Shown here piece by piece: positions 32,135 through 41,573 of a DNA stretch of 53,563 bases. Both the position numbers and the translations under genes were made by a program. The notes under the pieces were generated by a model that saw only the letters and a program-made list of their open reading frames with translations, did not search any database and had not been told where the DNA came from. The stretch comes from a virus, in IMG/VR virus record IMGVR_UViG_3300032173_000008, positions 1-53,563 of that record, one strand, 5' to 3'. Numbering within the stretch: position 1 is the stretch's first letter; every line of letters starts with the position of its first letter.

Positions 32135-32694
32135 CGACGCAGGACCTCATCAACGCTGTGCGCAAGGTCGTCGCGCCGCTTGAGCGTCGTGTTCGTCTCA
32201 TGGTGGCGCGTGGCGTGATCAACCGCGTTACGGACACCACGAAGACCCAAACCGTGCAGGTCAACTTGCTGGCTGACGAGGTTCGTGACGGTGTCGAGCG
32301 CCCGCAGCAATACGGGTTCACCTCGAGGCCGTTCGCTGGTGCAGAAGCCGTGTTTCTGGCCGTTGGCGGATCACGTGACCACGGAGTTATTGTGGCGACT
32401 GATGATCGTCGGTACCGACCGCTAACGTTGGCCGAGGGCGAAGTCGCACTCTACACACATCAGGGCATTCTGGTCGTGCTCAAAGTGGGGCAGGTCGTCG
32501 AGCTCGGGCCGTCGCCGACCGACTTCGTCGCCCTCGCGCCGAACACTGAGAACCGGCTGGCTGCACTCGAATCTTTTGCTCTCCAGCACATGCACCCGAC
32601 CGCCGCGCTCGGTCCGCCATCTGTGGCGACTCCGCCGCCAGTCCTAAACACTCCACCTGCACCGGTAGCGGCGACGAAGGTGAAGGCCAAGTGA
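32131..32694 (+). CDS. Baseplate spike, Mu gp45-like
   Basis: 187 residues. Oligonucleotide-binding-like barrel (VNLLADEVRDGVERPQQYGF, AVFLAVGGSRDHGVIVATDD), then beta-helix with LQHMHPT, an H-x-H of the kind that holds an iron ion at gp45-type spike tips. The tail after it is Pro/Ala-rich, longer than in Mu. Pierces the outer membrane during contraction. Confidence 0.87.
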   Translation: MTTQDLINAVRKVVAPLERRVRLMVARGVINRVTDTTKTQTVQVNLLADEVRDGVERPQQYGFTSRPFAGAEAVFLAVGGSRDHGVIVATDDRRYRPLTLAEGEVALYTHQGILVVLKVGQVVELGPSPTDFVALAPNTENRLAALESFALQHMHPTAALGPPSVATPPPVLNTPPAPVAATKVKAK

Positions 32695-33149
32695 TTCGCC
32701 TGAACTACAACGCAACGCTGCAGCGCTGCGACCTCGTGCGCAACGGCGGCAACATCCAGACCGACCAGGGCCTTGAGACGGCTGTACTGATCTCCTGGTT
32801 GACTGACCGGCGCGCAGCAGATGACGACGAACTGCCCGGTGGGCCCAACGACGATAGACGCGGTTGGTGGGGTGACTCATTCGCCAAGACACCCGGGGAC
32901 CTGGTCGGATCTCGGCGGTGGCTAATCGAGAGGATGACGGCTACCGAAGAGAACGGAAATACGGCAGCTGATTACATGCGCGAATGCCTCCAGTGGATGC
33001 TGGACGACGGCGTCGCCAGTCAGATCGACGTGACCTTGGTCGCGTGGACGCCGGCGCTGCAGCTGCAAGTCGACATCTTTCGGCCAGACGGCACCAAGTG
33101 GTGGCGCGTCTGGGACGCCCAACTAGGTCTTACAGGAGGCGCGACGTGA
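32691..33149 (+). CDS. Baseplate wedge protein, Mu gp46-like
   Basis: 152 residues, GTG start. TAVLISWLTDRRAADDDELP, RGWWGDSFA, DLVGSRRWLIER, then AADYMRECLQWMLDDG match gp46 (gp25-like lysozyme-fold wedge component). Confidence 0.9.
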   Translation: MIRLNYNATLQRCDLVRNGGNIQTDQGLETAVLISWLTDRRAADDDELPGGPNDDRRGWWGDSFAKTPGDLVGSRRWLIERMTATEENGNTAADYMRECLQWMLDDGVASQIDVTLVAWTPALQLQVDIFRPDGTKWWRVWDAQLGLTGGAT

Positions 33150-34222
33150 GCTTCACCCGACCGACTCTCCCCGCCATCGTGGCGCGGATCCGGACCGATA
33201 TTGAAACCAAGCTCGCCGGCGCCGACGCCGACGTGCGCCGCACCTTCGAGGACATCCTCGCCGTTGCGCTTGCCGGCGGGCATCACCTCGAACACGGCCA
33301 TCTGGTGTGGCTGTCAACCCAGCTGTTTGCTGACACTGCTGACGCTGAATTTGTGCAGCGCTGGGCGTCGCTGTTTGGCCTCACGATCCGCGCGGCCGTC
33401 AAGGCGACGACCAAGACGGCCTTGACTATTACCGGCACTGTCGGCGCCGATTGCCCGTCCCACACGAAATGGCAGACCGCCGCCGGCGTCGTCTACGACC
33501 AGGACGCGCTGTCCACCATCGGGGGTGGAGGCTCGATCACCATCGCTCTGACTGCCGACGTCGCCGGCGTCGACGGGAACGCCGCGTCCGGTGTGACACT
33601 TTCGTTGGTGTCTCCGGTAACGGGGATCGACTCATCGGCCACGTTGACGGGAGACGGTATTGAAGGTGGTCTCTATCAGGAGACCACCGAGGAACTGCGC
33701 GCCCGCCTGCTCCAGCGTCTGCGAAATCCGCCGAAGGGCGGAGGTACTGGCGACTACATCAACTGGGCCCTCGAGGTCGCCGGCGTGACGCGGGCGTGGG
33801 AATACCCCAACCTATATGGCGTCGGCACGGTCGGGCTGGCATTTGTCTGCGACAGCCTGACGCCGATCATCCCTGACCCGACGAAGTTGGCTGAGGTCGC
33901 TGCCCACATCGAAACGAAGTGCCCGGTCACCATCTCTACGGACGCTGGGACGCTGTTCGTGTTCGCATTGACTCCGCTTACGTACAACGTCACCGCCTCC
34001 ATTACGCCCAACACTGGTGCGGTGCAGGCTGCGGCCGAGGCTGAGATTGCTGATCTGTTGCTGCGGGAGGCGGAGCCGAACGGAACCGTCCTGCTGTCGC
34101 ACCTCGACGAGGTCATTTCTCGGGCCAATGGCGAGACCGATCACGTTGTTACATCGCCGGTGGCTGACTTCGATCAGGCGTTCAACGAAATCGCCGTTAT
34201 GGGGACCGTCACATGGGTGTAA
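33146..34222 (+). CDS. Baseplate J-like protein, Mu gp47-like
   Basis: 358 residues from GTG 33146 with AGGAGG. FTRPTLPAIVARIRTDIETKL, HGHLVWLSTQLFADTADAEF, EGGLYQETTEELRARLLQRLRNPPKGG are diagnostic. Forms the baseplate wedge arms with gp46 and gp48. Confidence 0.92.
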   Translation: MSFTRPTLPAIVARIRTDIETKLAGADADVRRTFEDILAVALAGGHHLEHGHLVWLSTQLFADTADAEFVQRWASLFGLTIRAAVKATTKTALTITGTVGADCPSHTKWQTAAGVVYDQDALSTIGGGGSITIALTADVAGVDGNAASGVTLSLVSPVTGIDSSATLTGDGIEGGLYQETTEELRARLLQRLRNPPKGGGTGDYINWALEVAGVTRAWEYPNLYGVGTVGLAFVCDSLTPIIPDPTKLAEVAAHIETKCPVTISTDAGTLFVFALTPLTYNVTASITPNTGAVQAAAEAEIADLLLREAEPNGTVLLSHLDEVISRANGETDHVVTSPVADFDQAFNEIAVMGTVTWV

Positions 34223-35706
34223 ACGGTTCAGCTCTGGAAATGCTCCAGGGCCTGCTGCCGCCCGGGCCGGCTTGGACGCGCGATGCGGATGCGGATTTCA
34301 CTGATCTACTCGATGCCTGTGCCCAGGAGTTTGAGCGCGTCGAAGCACGAGCTGACGTGGACCTGATCAACGAGGCGGACCCGAGGACGGCATCTGAGAC
34401 CCTCGAGGATTGGGAACGCCTACTGGCTCTTCCTGATGCGTCGGCGCCGGCCGGATACGCGACCGACCGCAACGAAGCGATCACCGGTAAATACGCATTC
34501 CAAGGCGGCCAGGAGGACGGCTTCTACCGAGGCCTCGCGGCGACTGCGGGCTACTCCATTGCGCATTTTTCGCGTCCCTGGCCGGTGGCCAGCTGCGTGA
34601 GTGCGTGTGTCGCTCCTCTCTATGATTGGCATTGGCGTTCAGCGTGGCTGACGAAGGTTGTTGGGCACACGGACAACTCGGTTCTGGAGTGGCTTTTTGC
34701 GTCGAACAAGCAGCTCCACACCTGGCCGTTGTTCGCCTACCTCGGGACGAGCTGGACCGAGCGCACAAACCCGAAGAACAAACGACTCAGCGCTGTCTGT
34801 TGGGCGCCGGAGCTCGGCATCTATTGTGCAGTCGGGTCTGACGATGGATCGGACGCGTACATCTGCACGTCGCACGATGGGATCACGTGGGGTGAACAGG
34901 CCAACCCCAAGAACGTCTCACTCTCGGGGGTCTGCTGGTCGCCGGAACTGACGCTCTTTGTCGCTGTGGGCGCGGCTGATGGCGGCGACGCATATATCAT
35001 CACCTCGCCTAACGGAATCGCATGGACGGAGCAGGCGAACCCGAAAAACAAGCAACTCTACTCGGTCTGCTGGTCGCCCGAGCTGACGCTCTTCGTGGCG
35101 GTCGGTTACTTCGATGGCGTCGATGCGTATCTCATCACCTCGGCCAACGGTACGGCTTGGACCGAGCGCGCAAATCCGAAAAATAAGATCCTCAACGGAG
35201 TCTGCTGGGCGCCGGAACTCGGCCTGTTCGTGGCCGTTGGCAACGACGATGGTTCCGACGCGTATATCGTGACTTCGACCAACGGTACAGCGTGGGCTGA
35301 ACAGACCAACCCGCAGAACATACAACTCAACGCGGTGGCGTGGAGTCCGGCGCTCCATCTCTTTGTCGCGACTGGCGAATACACGAGCACGGGCGTTGTC
35401 GGACCCTACACGGTCACGTCTCCGGACGGTCAGAACTGGACGCTCCTCGCGGCTGAACCCTCCACGTTTTTCTCGGCCTACGCGGTCTCATGGGCGGCCG
35501 ACCTCGGTCTGTTCGTACTGGGCGGCACTGGCGCAGGCGCCGGCAGCTCGCTTCTCTGGACCTCTCCGGATGGTGCGACATGGACGCAGCAAACGAATCC
35601 GAAGGGATGGGCGGCGTTCGGCATCGCATGGAGCCACGAACTTTTTCAATTCGTCACGGTTGGCGCGGCCGACGGCGGCGACGCATATCTCTTGACCTCT
35701 CCATAG
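34213..35706 (+). CDS. Mu gp48-like baseplate protein fused to a seven-repeat beta-propeller
   Basis: 497 residues. Residues 1-~175 are gp48/DUF2313-like (LEMLQGLLPPGPAWTRDADA, FLDLLDACAQEFERVEARAD-like start, YRGLAATAGYSIAHF). From W181 seven units of about 45 residues follow, each with W-x-E-x-x-NPKN, V-C-W-x-PEL-x-LFVAVG and an Asp-box-like TS-x-(D/N)-G-x-x-W link. Seven units is the size of a closed beta-propeller. gp48 normally caps the wedge and joins fibres; the propeller probably faces the host surface. DNA is repetitive across 34753-35703. Confidence 0.85.
   Translation: MGVNGSALEMLQGLLPPGPAWTRDADADFTDLLDACAQEFERVEARADVDLINEADPRTASETLEDWERLLALPDASAPAGYATDRNEAITGKYAFQGGQEDGFYRGLAATAGYSIAHFSRPWPVASCVSACVAPLYDWHWRSAWLTKVVGHTDNSVLEWLFASNKQLHTWPLFAYLGTSWTERTNPKNKRLSAVCWAPELGIYCAVGSDDGSDAYICTSHDGITWGEQANPKNVSLSGVCWSPELTLFVAVGAADGGDAYIITSPNGIAWTEQANPKNKQLYSVCWSPELTLFVAVGYFDGVDAYLITSANGTAWTERANPKNKILNGVCWAPELGLFVAVGNDDGSDAYIVTSTNGTAWAEQTNPQNIQLNAVAWSPALHLFVATGEYTSTGVVGPYTVTSPDGQNWTLLAAEPSTFFSAYAVSWAADLGLFVLGGTGAGAGSSLLWTSPDGATWTQQTNPKGWAAFGIAWSHELFQFVTVGAADGGDAYLLTSP
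34753..35703 (+). repeat. Seven ~135-bp coding repeats (propeller blades)
   Basis: Units begin at each Trp codon of the W-(T/G/A)-(E/L/Q) motif. Units 1-4 are most alike; unit 5 has an insertion and 6-7 are diverged. Similarity of adjacent blades at DNA level would let blade number change by recombination. Confidence 0.75.
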
Positions 35707-35715
35707 GAGACTCAG

Positions 35716-36924
35716 ATGCACCGTATCGACAGCGCAAACGTAGACCCCAATGAGTTTGGTACCGGCAAGGCGGGATTTACCGCTGGCGACCCGGAGCACG
35801 GCATATCGCCCACCGACCTCAATCCCGACTGGCTGGACTCGGTGCAGGAGGAAATCTCCGGCGTTGTCGAGGGCGAGGGTGCGACGTTGGTCAAGGGGAC
35901 GAACACGCAACTCGCCGCAGCCATCACGCAATTCGTGCACAGGACGGCTGATGCCATCGCGCTCATGAATGCCAAGCGCTACCTCTCCAGTGTGGGCAAC
36001 GACTACCGCGGGCTGGCTAAATTCACCGGGGCTCCAGTGGTGATTGTCGGCGGTTCGGGGGGCGCAGGGTCAATCCAGACGTTTGACGGATTCACGTTGA
36101 CCTCGCACACGCCGGACAACTCCTTCGTTGGTATTTTTTACGACGTGTGTGCGTACTCTGGCGGTTTGTTTGTCGCTGTCGGATCAGCGGGGGAGATCCA
36201 AAAGTCAAACGATGGAGCGACCTGGGCACACCAAGCTGCTGATAGCGCCTACGCTGGCGCATTCCACAGCGTCGCCTGCCAGGCAGGGGTAGAGCTTTTC
36301 GTCGCAGTTGGGTCTGGCGGGGAGATTCAGACATCGACGAACGCTACTACATGGACGCACCGGACGGCGGATGCCAGCTATTCCGGCACCTTTTATCGGG
36401 TGTTCTGGTCGGTCACGCTCGGCAAGTTTGTAGCGGTCGGCACCGGCAGCGAGATCCAGACTTCATCTGACGGCACGACTTGGTCACACAAGACGAACGC
36501 CACGTTCACTGGCACATTCATGGGGGGATGCGACGCCGTAATCAATGGCGTCGCTGGCGTTGTCATCGTCGGTGCCACGGCCGGCGGTGTGAACGAGGTG
36601 CAAACCTCGACCAATGGTACGACCTGGGCTCACCGAACCTGCCCGAGCGCTGGCGCATACGGCGTCTACTGGGTCGTCCAGACGGGAGTGGCCTATGGAA
36701 GCAACTTCCTGGTGGTCGCCGGCGGTGCCGAGGTTGTCTACTCGATTGACGGTTGCGTGACGTGGCACAGCCTTGGAGCGACGGGCCTCACGTACGCGGC
36801 CATGCTCTATCCGAACACCATGGGGACAGGTAAGGCCAGGATCGCTATCGCCTCTGGCTCGGTGGCCTATCCCGTCGCGCAGGGGGTGTTCCTTCTCACC
36901 GAGGTGGTCGGAGCATGGGCATGA
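35716..36924 (+). CDS. Tail fibre-like protein with Asp-box beta-propeller repeats
   Basis: 402 residues, ribosome site TAGGAGA. N-terminus MHRIDSANVDPNEFGTGKAG, then NPDWLDSVQEEISGVVEG, the attachment motif of many phage fibres. From ~120, about six blades with FVAVGS-x-GEIQ-(T/K)S-x-(D/N)-G-x-T-W-x-H. It is built like the preceding propeller but with a different consensus, so the two are cousins rather than a recent duplicate. Likely receptor contact. Confidence 0.75.
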   Translation: MHRIDSANVDPNEFGTGKAGFTAGDPEHGISPTDLNPDWLDSVQEEISGVVEGEGATLVKGTNTQLAAAITQFVHRTADAIALMNAKRYLSSVGNDYRGLAKFTGAPVVIVGGSGGAGSIQTFDGFTLTSHTPDNSFVGIFYDVCAYSGGLFVAVGSAGEIQKSNDGATWAHQAADSAYAGAFHSVACQAGVELFVAVGSGGEIQTSTNATTWTHRTADASYSGTFYRVFWSVTLGKFVAVGTGSEIQTSSDGTTWSHKTNATFTGTFMGGCDAVINGVAGVVIVGATAGGVNEVQTSTNGTTWAHRTCPSAGAYGVYWVVQTGVAYGSNFLVVAGGAEVVYSIDGCVTWHSLGATGLTYAAMLYPNTMGTGKARIAIASGSVAYPVAQGVFLLTEVVGAWA

Positions 36925-37265
36925 CCGTCGTCCGTCTCACCTGGGACCTGCCGCTCGGCATCGCCGCGCTGACGGTGCACGACCGCGTGTTGGTGTCGTG
37001 GTCGACGTGGAGGTCTTGGACGGCCGAGGAGATGGCGGCGCTGCTCCTGCACGAGGGAAAGCACGTCGAGCAGATCGCGCGCTGGCACGCGAGGGCGTGG
37101 TGGCTCGGCGACGTCGCCTGGTGGCTCGTCTACCTGTTCTGCCTGCCGGCTGGTTGGAATCCGTGCCGACGCCGGTGGGAGACCGAGGCCTACGTCGCCG
37201 AGGGCTTCACCGCCGACGAGGCGCGCGACATCCTGAGAGGGGCGCCGCACTGGCTATGGGCGTGA
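36921..37265 (+). CDS. Small HExxH metallopeptidase-like membrane protein
   Basis: 114 residues. ALLLHEGKHVEQIARWHAR contains HExxH followed by V-x-Q; a hydrophobic segment WWLGDVAWWLVYLFCLPAG and then RRRWETEAYVAEGF supply the distal glutamate-Ala-Tyr pattern seen in small HExxH-Q proteins. ATG 36921 lies in an ATGA overlap and has GGAG seven bases before it; ATG 36915 is the alternative. Substrate unknown; a tail or envelope-remodelling protease is possible. Confidence 0.6.
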   Translation: MTVVRLTWDLPLGIAALTVHDRVLVSWSTWRSWTAEEMAALLLHEGKHVEQIARWHARAWWLGDVAWWLVYLFCLPAGWNPCRRRWETEAYVAEGFTADEARDILRGAPHWLWA

Positions 37266-37549
37266 GCTGGCTACCATACGCGGCGCTCGGGCTGGCGGCT
37301 CTGCTCTGCCTCGTCAGCCTGCTCGTGCTCTGGCGGCTCAACCGGGCGGTCAGCTACCTGACCGGCCGCGTTGGCATCGTCGAGCAGCGCGTCGAGTACC
37401 CGACCGAGCAGGTGCGCCGGCTGACGGACACGTTCTCAGACGTGGTCGTCGAGGAGCTGCAGGCGGCGGCCGACCGCATCGACGAGCGCCTCGACCCGAC
37501 GGTCGTGCGCGAGAAACCGCCTGAGATCAAGAAACGGAAGCGCGCATGA
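37256..37549 (+). CDS. Membrane-anchored coiled-coil protein
   Basis: 97 residues. N-terminal transmembrane segment (LPYAALGLAALLCLVSLLVLW) and a long charged helix (GRVGIVEQRVEYPTEQVRRL, VVEELQAAADRIDERL), with a basic end. Overlaps the preceding gene by ten bases and shares ATGA with the next. Role unknown. Confidence 0.65.
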   Translation: MGVSWLPYAALGLAALLCLVSLLVLWRLNRAVSYLTGRVGIVEQRVEYPTEQVRRLTDTFSDVVVEELQAAADRIDERLDPTVVREKPPEIKKRKRA

Positions 37550-38865
37550 TCGTCAGCGAGCACGCCACCGACGTTGTCCTGGCCGGCCGGCAGATGCGCC
37601 GGACGATCGGCAACTATCTGAATTGGCGCGACGCCAACGGCGTCCTCGCACCGACCGACCTGGCGCTGGAGCCGATCGCTTCTCCGCCCCCCGGCTGGGT
37701 CGGCCAGTTCAAGGCACTGCACGCGGTCCAGCGCGGCCCGCTCCAGATCTATCTCGGCGACTCGTCCGACGCGGTTAACACGGCGCTTGTCGCGATTCGC
37801 CGTAGCGACCGGCCGAACATCGGGCTCGCGTTCAAACCGTTGGGTGTCAACACGGTCCCGATGACGACCTATCCGGCGCAGCAGGCGGTCGGGTGGACGG
37901 GGCTCTGGGCGAAGTCCAACCTGTTCTATAGCGCCGCGCGCGGCCGGCTCGACAAGCAGATCCGGCTGATCGGTCCGGGGCACCCCGCGGCGTTTCGCTT
38001 CGCCTACAAACTCTGGCCAGGCATGACCGCGGCCATCGTCGACGGCGGCGTCGAGCTGCGCGACTCGCTCGGCGTGCTTGCGTTACGCATGCCTGCGCCC
38101 TACGGCTGGGACTCGTCGACCACGGCACTGACGCCGGACGGCACGCAGCGGATCCGGGTCACGTTGACGGCCGGCGCGCCGGTGACCTACGAGGGCGTCC
38201 AGGTGCCGACGTTCTGGCTGACGCCGAACGCGACGGATCTGACGGGCGCGACGTACCCGGTGTACCTCGACCCGACCGCGACAGTCAGCACCGGCATCGA
38301 GGACACGTTCCTCTTCGCGGGCGCGTCGTCGAACTGGGGCGGCTACTCGTCGCCGTACTATGCACCGACCTATTTTCCTCTCTACCGCTTTCCGGCTGCG
38401 TCGATCCCCGCGGGTACGATCAGCGCACTGCGGTTCTTCGGTAGAACGCCGCACACGGGCAACACGCTCAAGGCGTACTTCGTCAAGGACGCGGACACGT
38501 GGGTCGAAGGCACTGGAACGGGTTCGGCGCAGAACGGATCGTGTTGCGCAACGCACTGCAAGTACAACACGCAGACGTGGATTTCGGGCAACTTCTCGTC
38601 ATCCGACTACGACGCCGACGCGGCACCCCCAACGCTCGTCACGTCCACGGGGGCGTATGAAAATTGGGCGCTCAAGGCCTCGTGGGCGATTGCGTGGCGC
38701 GACGCCGCGCGCGCCAACAATGGCTTCGTTGTCATCGAGACCGCGGGTGGCACAGGCTACTTCTACGGCGTGGGCTCCGCTTATCCGCCCTATTTCGAAA
38801 TCGATTACGTCGCGGGCGCGTCCATGCCGCTGCTCGCCCAATATCTCAGCAGGAGGCGCCGATGA
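37546..38865 (+). CDS. Structural protein with DNRLRE-like beta domain
   Basis: 439 residues. Residues ~1-200 are beta-rich and unrecognised. From ~245 the pattern DTFLFAGASSNWGGYSSPYY, YRFPAASIPAGTISALRFFG, DADTWVEGTGTGS, WKASWAIAWRD-like end (NWALKASWAIAWRD) resembles the DNRLRE beta-sandwich often used in surface or carbohydrate-binding proteins. In the fibre region, so probably an adhesin or appendage part. Confidence 0.6.
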   Translation: MIVSEHATDVVLAGRQMRRTIGNYLNWRDANGVLAPTDLALEPIASPPPGWVGQFKALHAVQRGPLQIYLGDSSDAVNTALVAIRRSDRPNIGLAFKPLGVNTVPMTTYPAQQAVGWTGLWAKSNLFYSAARGRLDKQIRLIGPGHPAAFRFAYKLWPGMTAAIVDGGVELRDSLGVLALRMPAPYGWDSSTTALTPDGTQRIRVTLTAGAPVTYEGVQVPTFWLTPNATDLTGATYPVYLDPTATVSTGIEDTFLFAGASSNWGGYSSPYYAPTYFPLYRFPAASIPAGTISALRFFGRTPHTGNTLKAYFVKDADTWVEGTGTGSAQNGSCCATHCKYNTQTWISGNFSSSDYDADAAPPTLVTSTGAYENWALKASWAIAWRDAARANNGFVVIETAGGTGYFYGVGSAYPPYFEIDYVAGASMPLLAQYLSRRRR

Positions 38866-40655
38866 AGTTTTTACGCCAATCCACCGCCGTCACTGTTCCG
38901 GTCGGCCCCTTTTTGGACAAAGCAGACGGCCTCACGGCGTTAGCCGCACTGGCCGATCAGAGCGCCAACGGACGTCTCGTCAAAAACGGCACCGGCGGCG
39001 CCATCACCGCTGCGAGCTGGGCGCACGACGGCAACGGACACTATCTCGTCGGCCTCTCGACGGCGCATACGGATACGCTTGGTAGACTGCGCTTGGACTT
39101 CGGCCTAGCGGGCACCTACTGCCCGGTCTGGGAGGACTGGACTGTGCTCCCCGCGGCGGCGTGGGACGAGCTGTTCGGCACCGGCGTCCACGGTATCGCG
39201 GCGGCGGGTGGCGCCAGCTCGATCACGTTTGACAGCACCGGCTCGACGACCAACGACGTCTACAACGGCAACTACATCCACATCTCGTCGGGCACGGGCG
39301 CCGGTCAGACGCGGCTGGTCACGGCCTACGTTGGCTCGACCAAGGTCGCCACCGTGGCGCCGGCCTGGACCACACAGCCGAGCACGGACAGCGTCTATGA
39401 CGTTATCCCTGGCGGACAGGTGCGGGCGCTCGACGCGGCCGGCAATGCCGTCGCCACCGACGCCAAGCAGGGCACGCCTGCGGCGCTCGCGGGCGGCACG
39501 GCGACATTGGCCGGCATGCTCGCCTCGATGGCTGGCGGGTCGTTCGCGACCAACGACGACCTGCACGCGGTCAAAGCAGCGATCCCCGCGGCGGCACCCG
39601 CAGTAAGTGCGATCGCTGACGCTATATGCGACGAGGTCATCAGCACGGGACACGCCGTCGACAATTCGCTAGCCAAAATACTCTACGGCAATTTGAATGC
39701 GCCCGTTGGTAGTATTCCCACGTCGCCCGCGTTGCCTGCGGACGTGACCAATGCTGTTACAGCGGTCAACGGGCATACAGACAGCGCGACGACTGGACTT
39801 GCAACGGGTCTATCGGCCATCACGACGAACCTCGACGCTAAAGTCAGCACGCGCTCGACGTACGCAGGTGGCGCAGCAACACCAACTGACGTTACCAACG
39901 CGGTCGCGACCGTAGACGCGTATACGGGCGCTGCGGCTTCGGCGATTCTCAGTGCACTATCTCCTGTCGATACGGCGGTCGAGATTGCGGCTGCGGTGCT
40001 CGACGCGGCACGGTCGTCGCACGTCGCCTCGGGCTCGGTGGGTGAGGCTCTCAACCTTGTGGCACCGACCGGTGCGCGGCAGATCACAATCCACGTACAG
40101 GACGGCGCCGGCGCCGCGCTGGAGGGCGTCGAGGTCGACATCTACGACGCGGCGAACACGGCGCACAAGGCGCATGGGCTGACCGACAGCTCGGGCAACT
40201 GGGTCATTCACCGCGACGACGCGGTCTACAAGGTTCGGCTCGTCAAGGCGCTCTACGCGTTCTCGCTCGGCACGCTCACGGTAACGGCCGACGCGACGGC
40301 GACCTTTGTGGGTTCGGCCGTCGTGCCAATAGGAATCCCGACCTCCGGCAAGTGTCTGGTATACGGCACGACGGACGACGGCGCCGGCGAGCACGTCACT
40401 GGGGTGGTTATCGACTTCCACGCCGATGCCCCCCTGGGGGTCGGCAGCGCGGTGCTGACCACAACCAAGGTCTCGGTCACAAGCGGACCATCGACTGACC
40501 ACCCGGCGTGGACCGCTGGCTATTTCGAGGTCAACTTGCTGCGTGGCGCCAAGGTGCGCTTGTCGTCGCGTCTGCCCAAGCTGGACGGGCTGGTAATCAC
40601 TGTCCCGTCGACCAGCACGGCCGAGTTGGCGGATCTCGTCGAGGCTGCGAAGTAG
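38862..40655 (+). CDS. Tail fibre/appendage protein with Ig-like C-terminal domain
   Basis: 597 residues. The first ~100 (MKFLRQSTAVTVPVGPFLDK, ADGLTALAALAD, SANGRLVKNGTGG, DTLGRLRLDF, VWEDWTVLPAAAWDELFG) follow a family common in phage tails. The middle is Ala/Thr-rich and probably a shaft. Residues ~410-490 (ITIHVQDGAGAALEGVEVDIYD, SSGNWVIHRDD, YKVRLVKALYAF) look like a CarboxypepD_reg/Ig-like module. Starts in an ATGA overlap. Confidence 0.65.
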   Translation: MKFLRQSTAVTVPVGPFLDKADGLTALAALADQSANGRLVKNGTGGAITAASWAHDGNGHYLVGLSTAHTDTLGRLRLDFGLAGTYCPVWEDWTVLPAAAWDELFGTGVHGIAAAGGASSITFDSTGSTTNDVYNGNYIHISSGTGAGQTRLVTAYVGSTKVATVAPAWTTQPSTDSVYDVIPGGQVRALDAAGNAVATDAKQGTPAALAGGTATLAGMLASMAGGSFATNDDLHAVKAAIPAAAPAVSAIADAICDEVISTGHAVDNSLAKILYGNLNAPVGSIPTSPALPADVTNAVTAVNGHTDSATTGLATGLSAITTNLDAKVSTRSTYAGGAATPTDVTNAVATVDAYTGAAASAILSALSPVDTAVEIAAAVLDAARSSHVASGSVGEALNLVAPTGARQITIHVQDGAGAALEGVEVDIYDAANTAHKAHGLTDSSGNWVIHRDDAVYKVRLVKALYAFSLGTLTVTADATATFVGSAVVPIGIPTSGKCLVYGTTDDGAGEHVTGVVIDFHADAPLGVGSAVLTTTKVSVTSGPSTDHPAWTAGYFEVNLLRGAKVRLSSRLPKLDGLVITVPSTSTAELADLVEAAK

Positions 40656-41021
40656 ATGACTCTGGAACTGTTGCTGGGATATGGCGGCATCGTCGGCGGG
40701 ACGTTTGTGGTCCTTTATGTGGCGGTCAAGACCGTCGACAAATTCTTGGGTACGAAGTCCCGGACGGTGCCGATTTGTCCGCTGAACAACGATCCAGAGT
40801 TTCGCGCCATCCTCACACAGCAGACCGAACAGATGACTGAGCTGCTGCGCTTGTCGGCGCGGCAGATAGACGTCAGTCACGAAGGACAGAATGACAGCTC
40901 TGTCTTGCTTAACCGGCTGATCGATCTGGTCCAATCAATGCAGACGCGGACGGAGGTCGATCACCGGGGGCATGATATTCGGCTCGAAGAACTCAGGAGG
41001 GCGGTGGGCAATGGCGGCTGA
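40656..41021 (+). CDS. Small membrane protein with coiled coil
   Basis: 121 residues. N-terminal transmembrane helix (YGGIVGGTFVVLYVAVKTVD) then a polar helical region (QTEQMTELLRLSARQIDVSH). Starts directly after the fibre stop. Opens the lysis-side block; function unknown. Confidence 0.6.
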   Translation: MTLELLLGYGGIVGGTFVVLYVAVKTVDKFLGTKSRTVPICPLNNDPEFRAILTQQTEQMTELLRLSARQIDVSHEGQNDSSVLLNRLIDLVQSMQTRTEVDHRGHDIRLEELRRAVGNGG

Positions 41022-41364
41022 CCGTTTAGCAACGCGGCTGAGCGACGCGCTGCAAATCCTGCTGCGCTCCAAGGGTGAACATGCCAGGGCGGAACTCGTA
41101 CGTAAGGACACTGAGGCCTACTACGCGGACGAGGTGATTACCAACGTCCAGCTCGGGCAATACATCATCGGAAACGGGCACATCACCTATGGCGAGCTGG
41201 AGCAGGCCCTTGTGATGCAGCATTCAGAGATCGTGGCTCTGGACAAAATGTCACCGAAGGAACGAAGCGCCTACGTTGATAGGGTCCTGGCTGACGCTAG
41301 GGACGCCGTCGTCGAAGCCCGGTTCGCAATCGACAGGTCGATGCAAGCGGACAAGAAAACATGA
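41011..41364 (+). CDS. Hypothetical helical protein
   Basis: 117 residues from ATG 41011 (MAADRLATRLSDALQILLRS). Entirely helical and charged; EVITNVQLGQYIIGNGHITYGELEQAL may form a small bundle. Overlaps both neighbours. No family recognised. Confidence 0.6.
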   Translation: MAADRLATRLSDALQILLRSKGEHARAELVRKDTEAYYADEVITNVQLGQYIIGNGHITYGELEQALVMQHSEIVALDKMSPKERSAYVDRVLADARDAVVEARFAIDRSMQADKKT

Positions 41365-41573
41365 CACATACCACCTGCGCCAGACATCCGATCGTCGAGA
41401 TGGAACTCGGCCGCGCCCTCTCTCGCGCCACCGTGGCTATCAACGACACCACCTCGCTGCGTGCCGACATCAGAGCGGCGATTGAGGAGATGCGCGAGGG
41501 GCGCAAAGCCTTCTCCGAGGCGCAGACGAATTTCTACAAAACGCTCGCGCGGTGGGAGAAAAGACGCCCATGA
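41361..41573 (+). CDS. Small hypothetical protein
   Basis: 70 residues, ATGA-coupled on both sides. Helical; TSLRADIRAAIEEMREGRKAFSEA may be coiled coil. No family recognised. Confidence 0.55.
   Translation: MTHTTCARHPIVEMELGRALSRATVAINDTTSLRADIRAAIEEMREGRKAFSEAQTNFYKTLARWEKRRP

Noticed and set aside
34753-35703. CRISPR-like or tandem non-coding repeat
   Set aside because: Repeats are ~135 bp, in frame and encode propeller blades.
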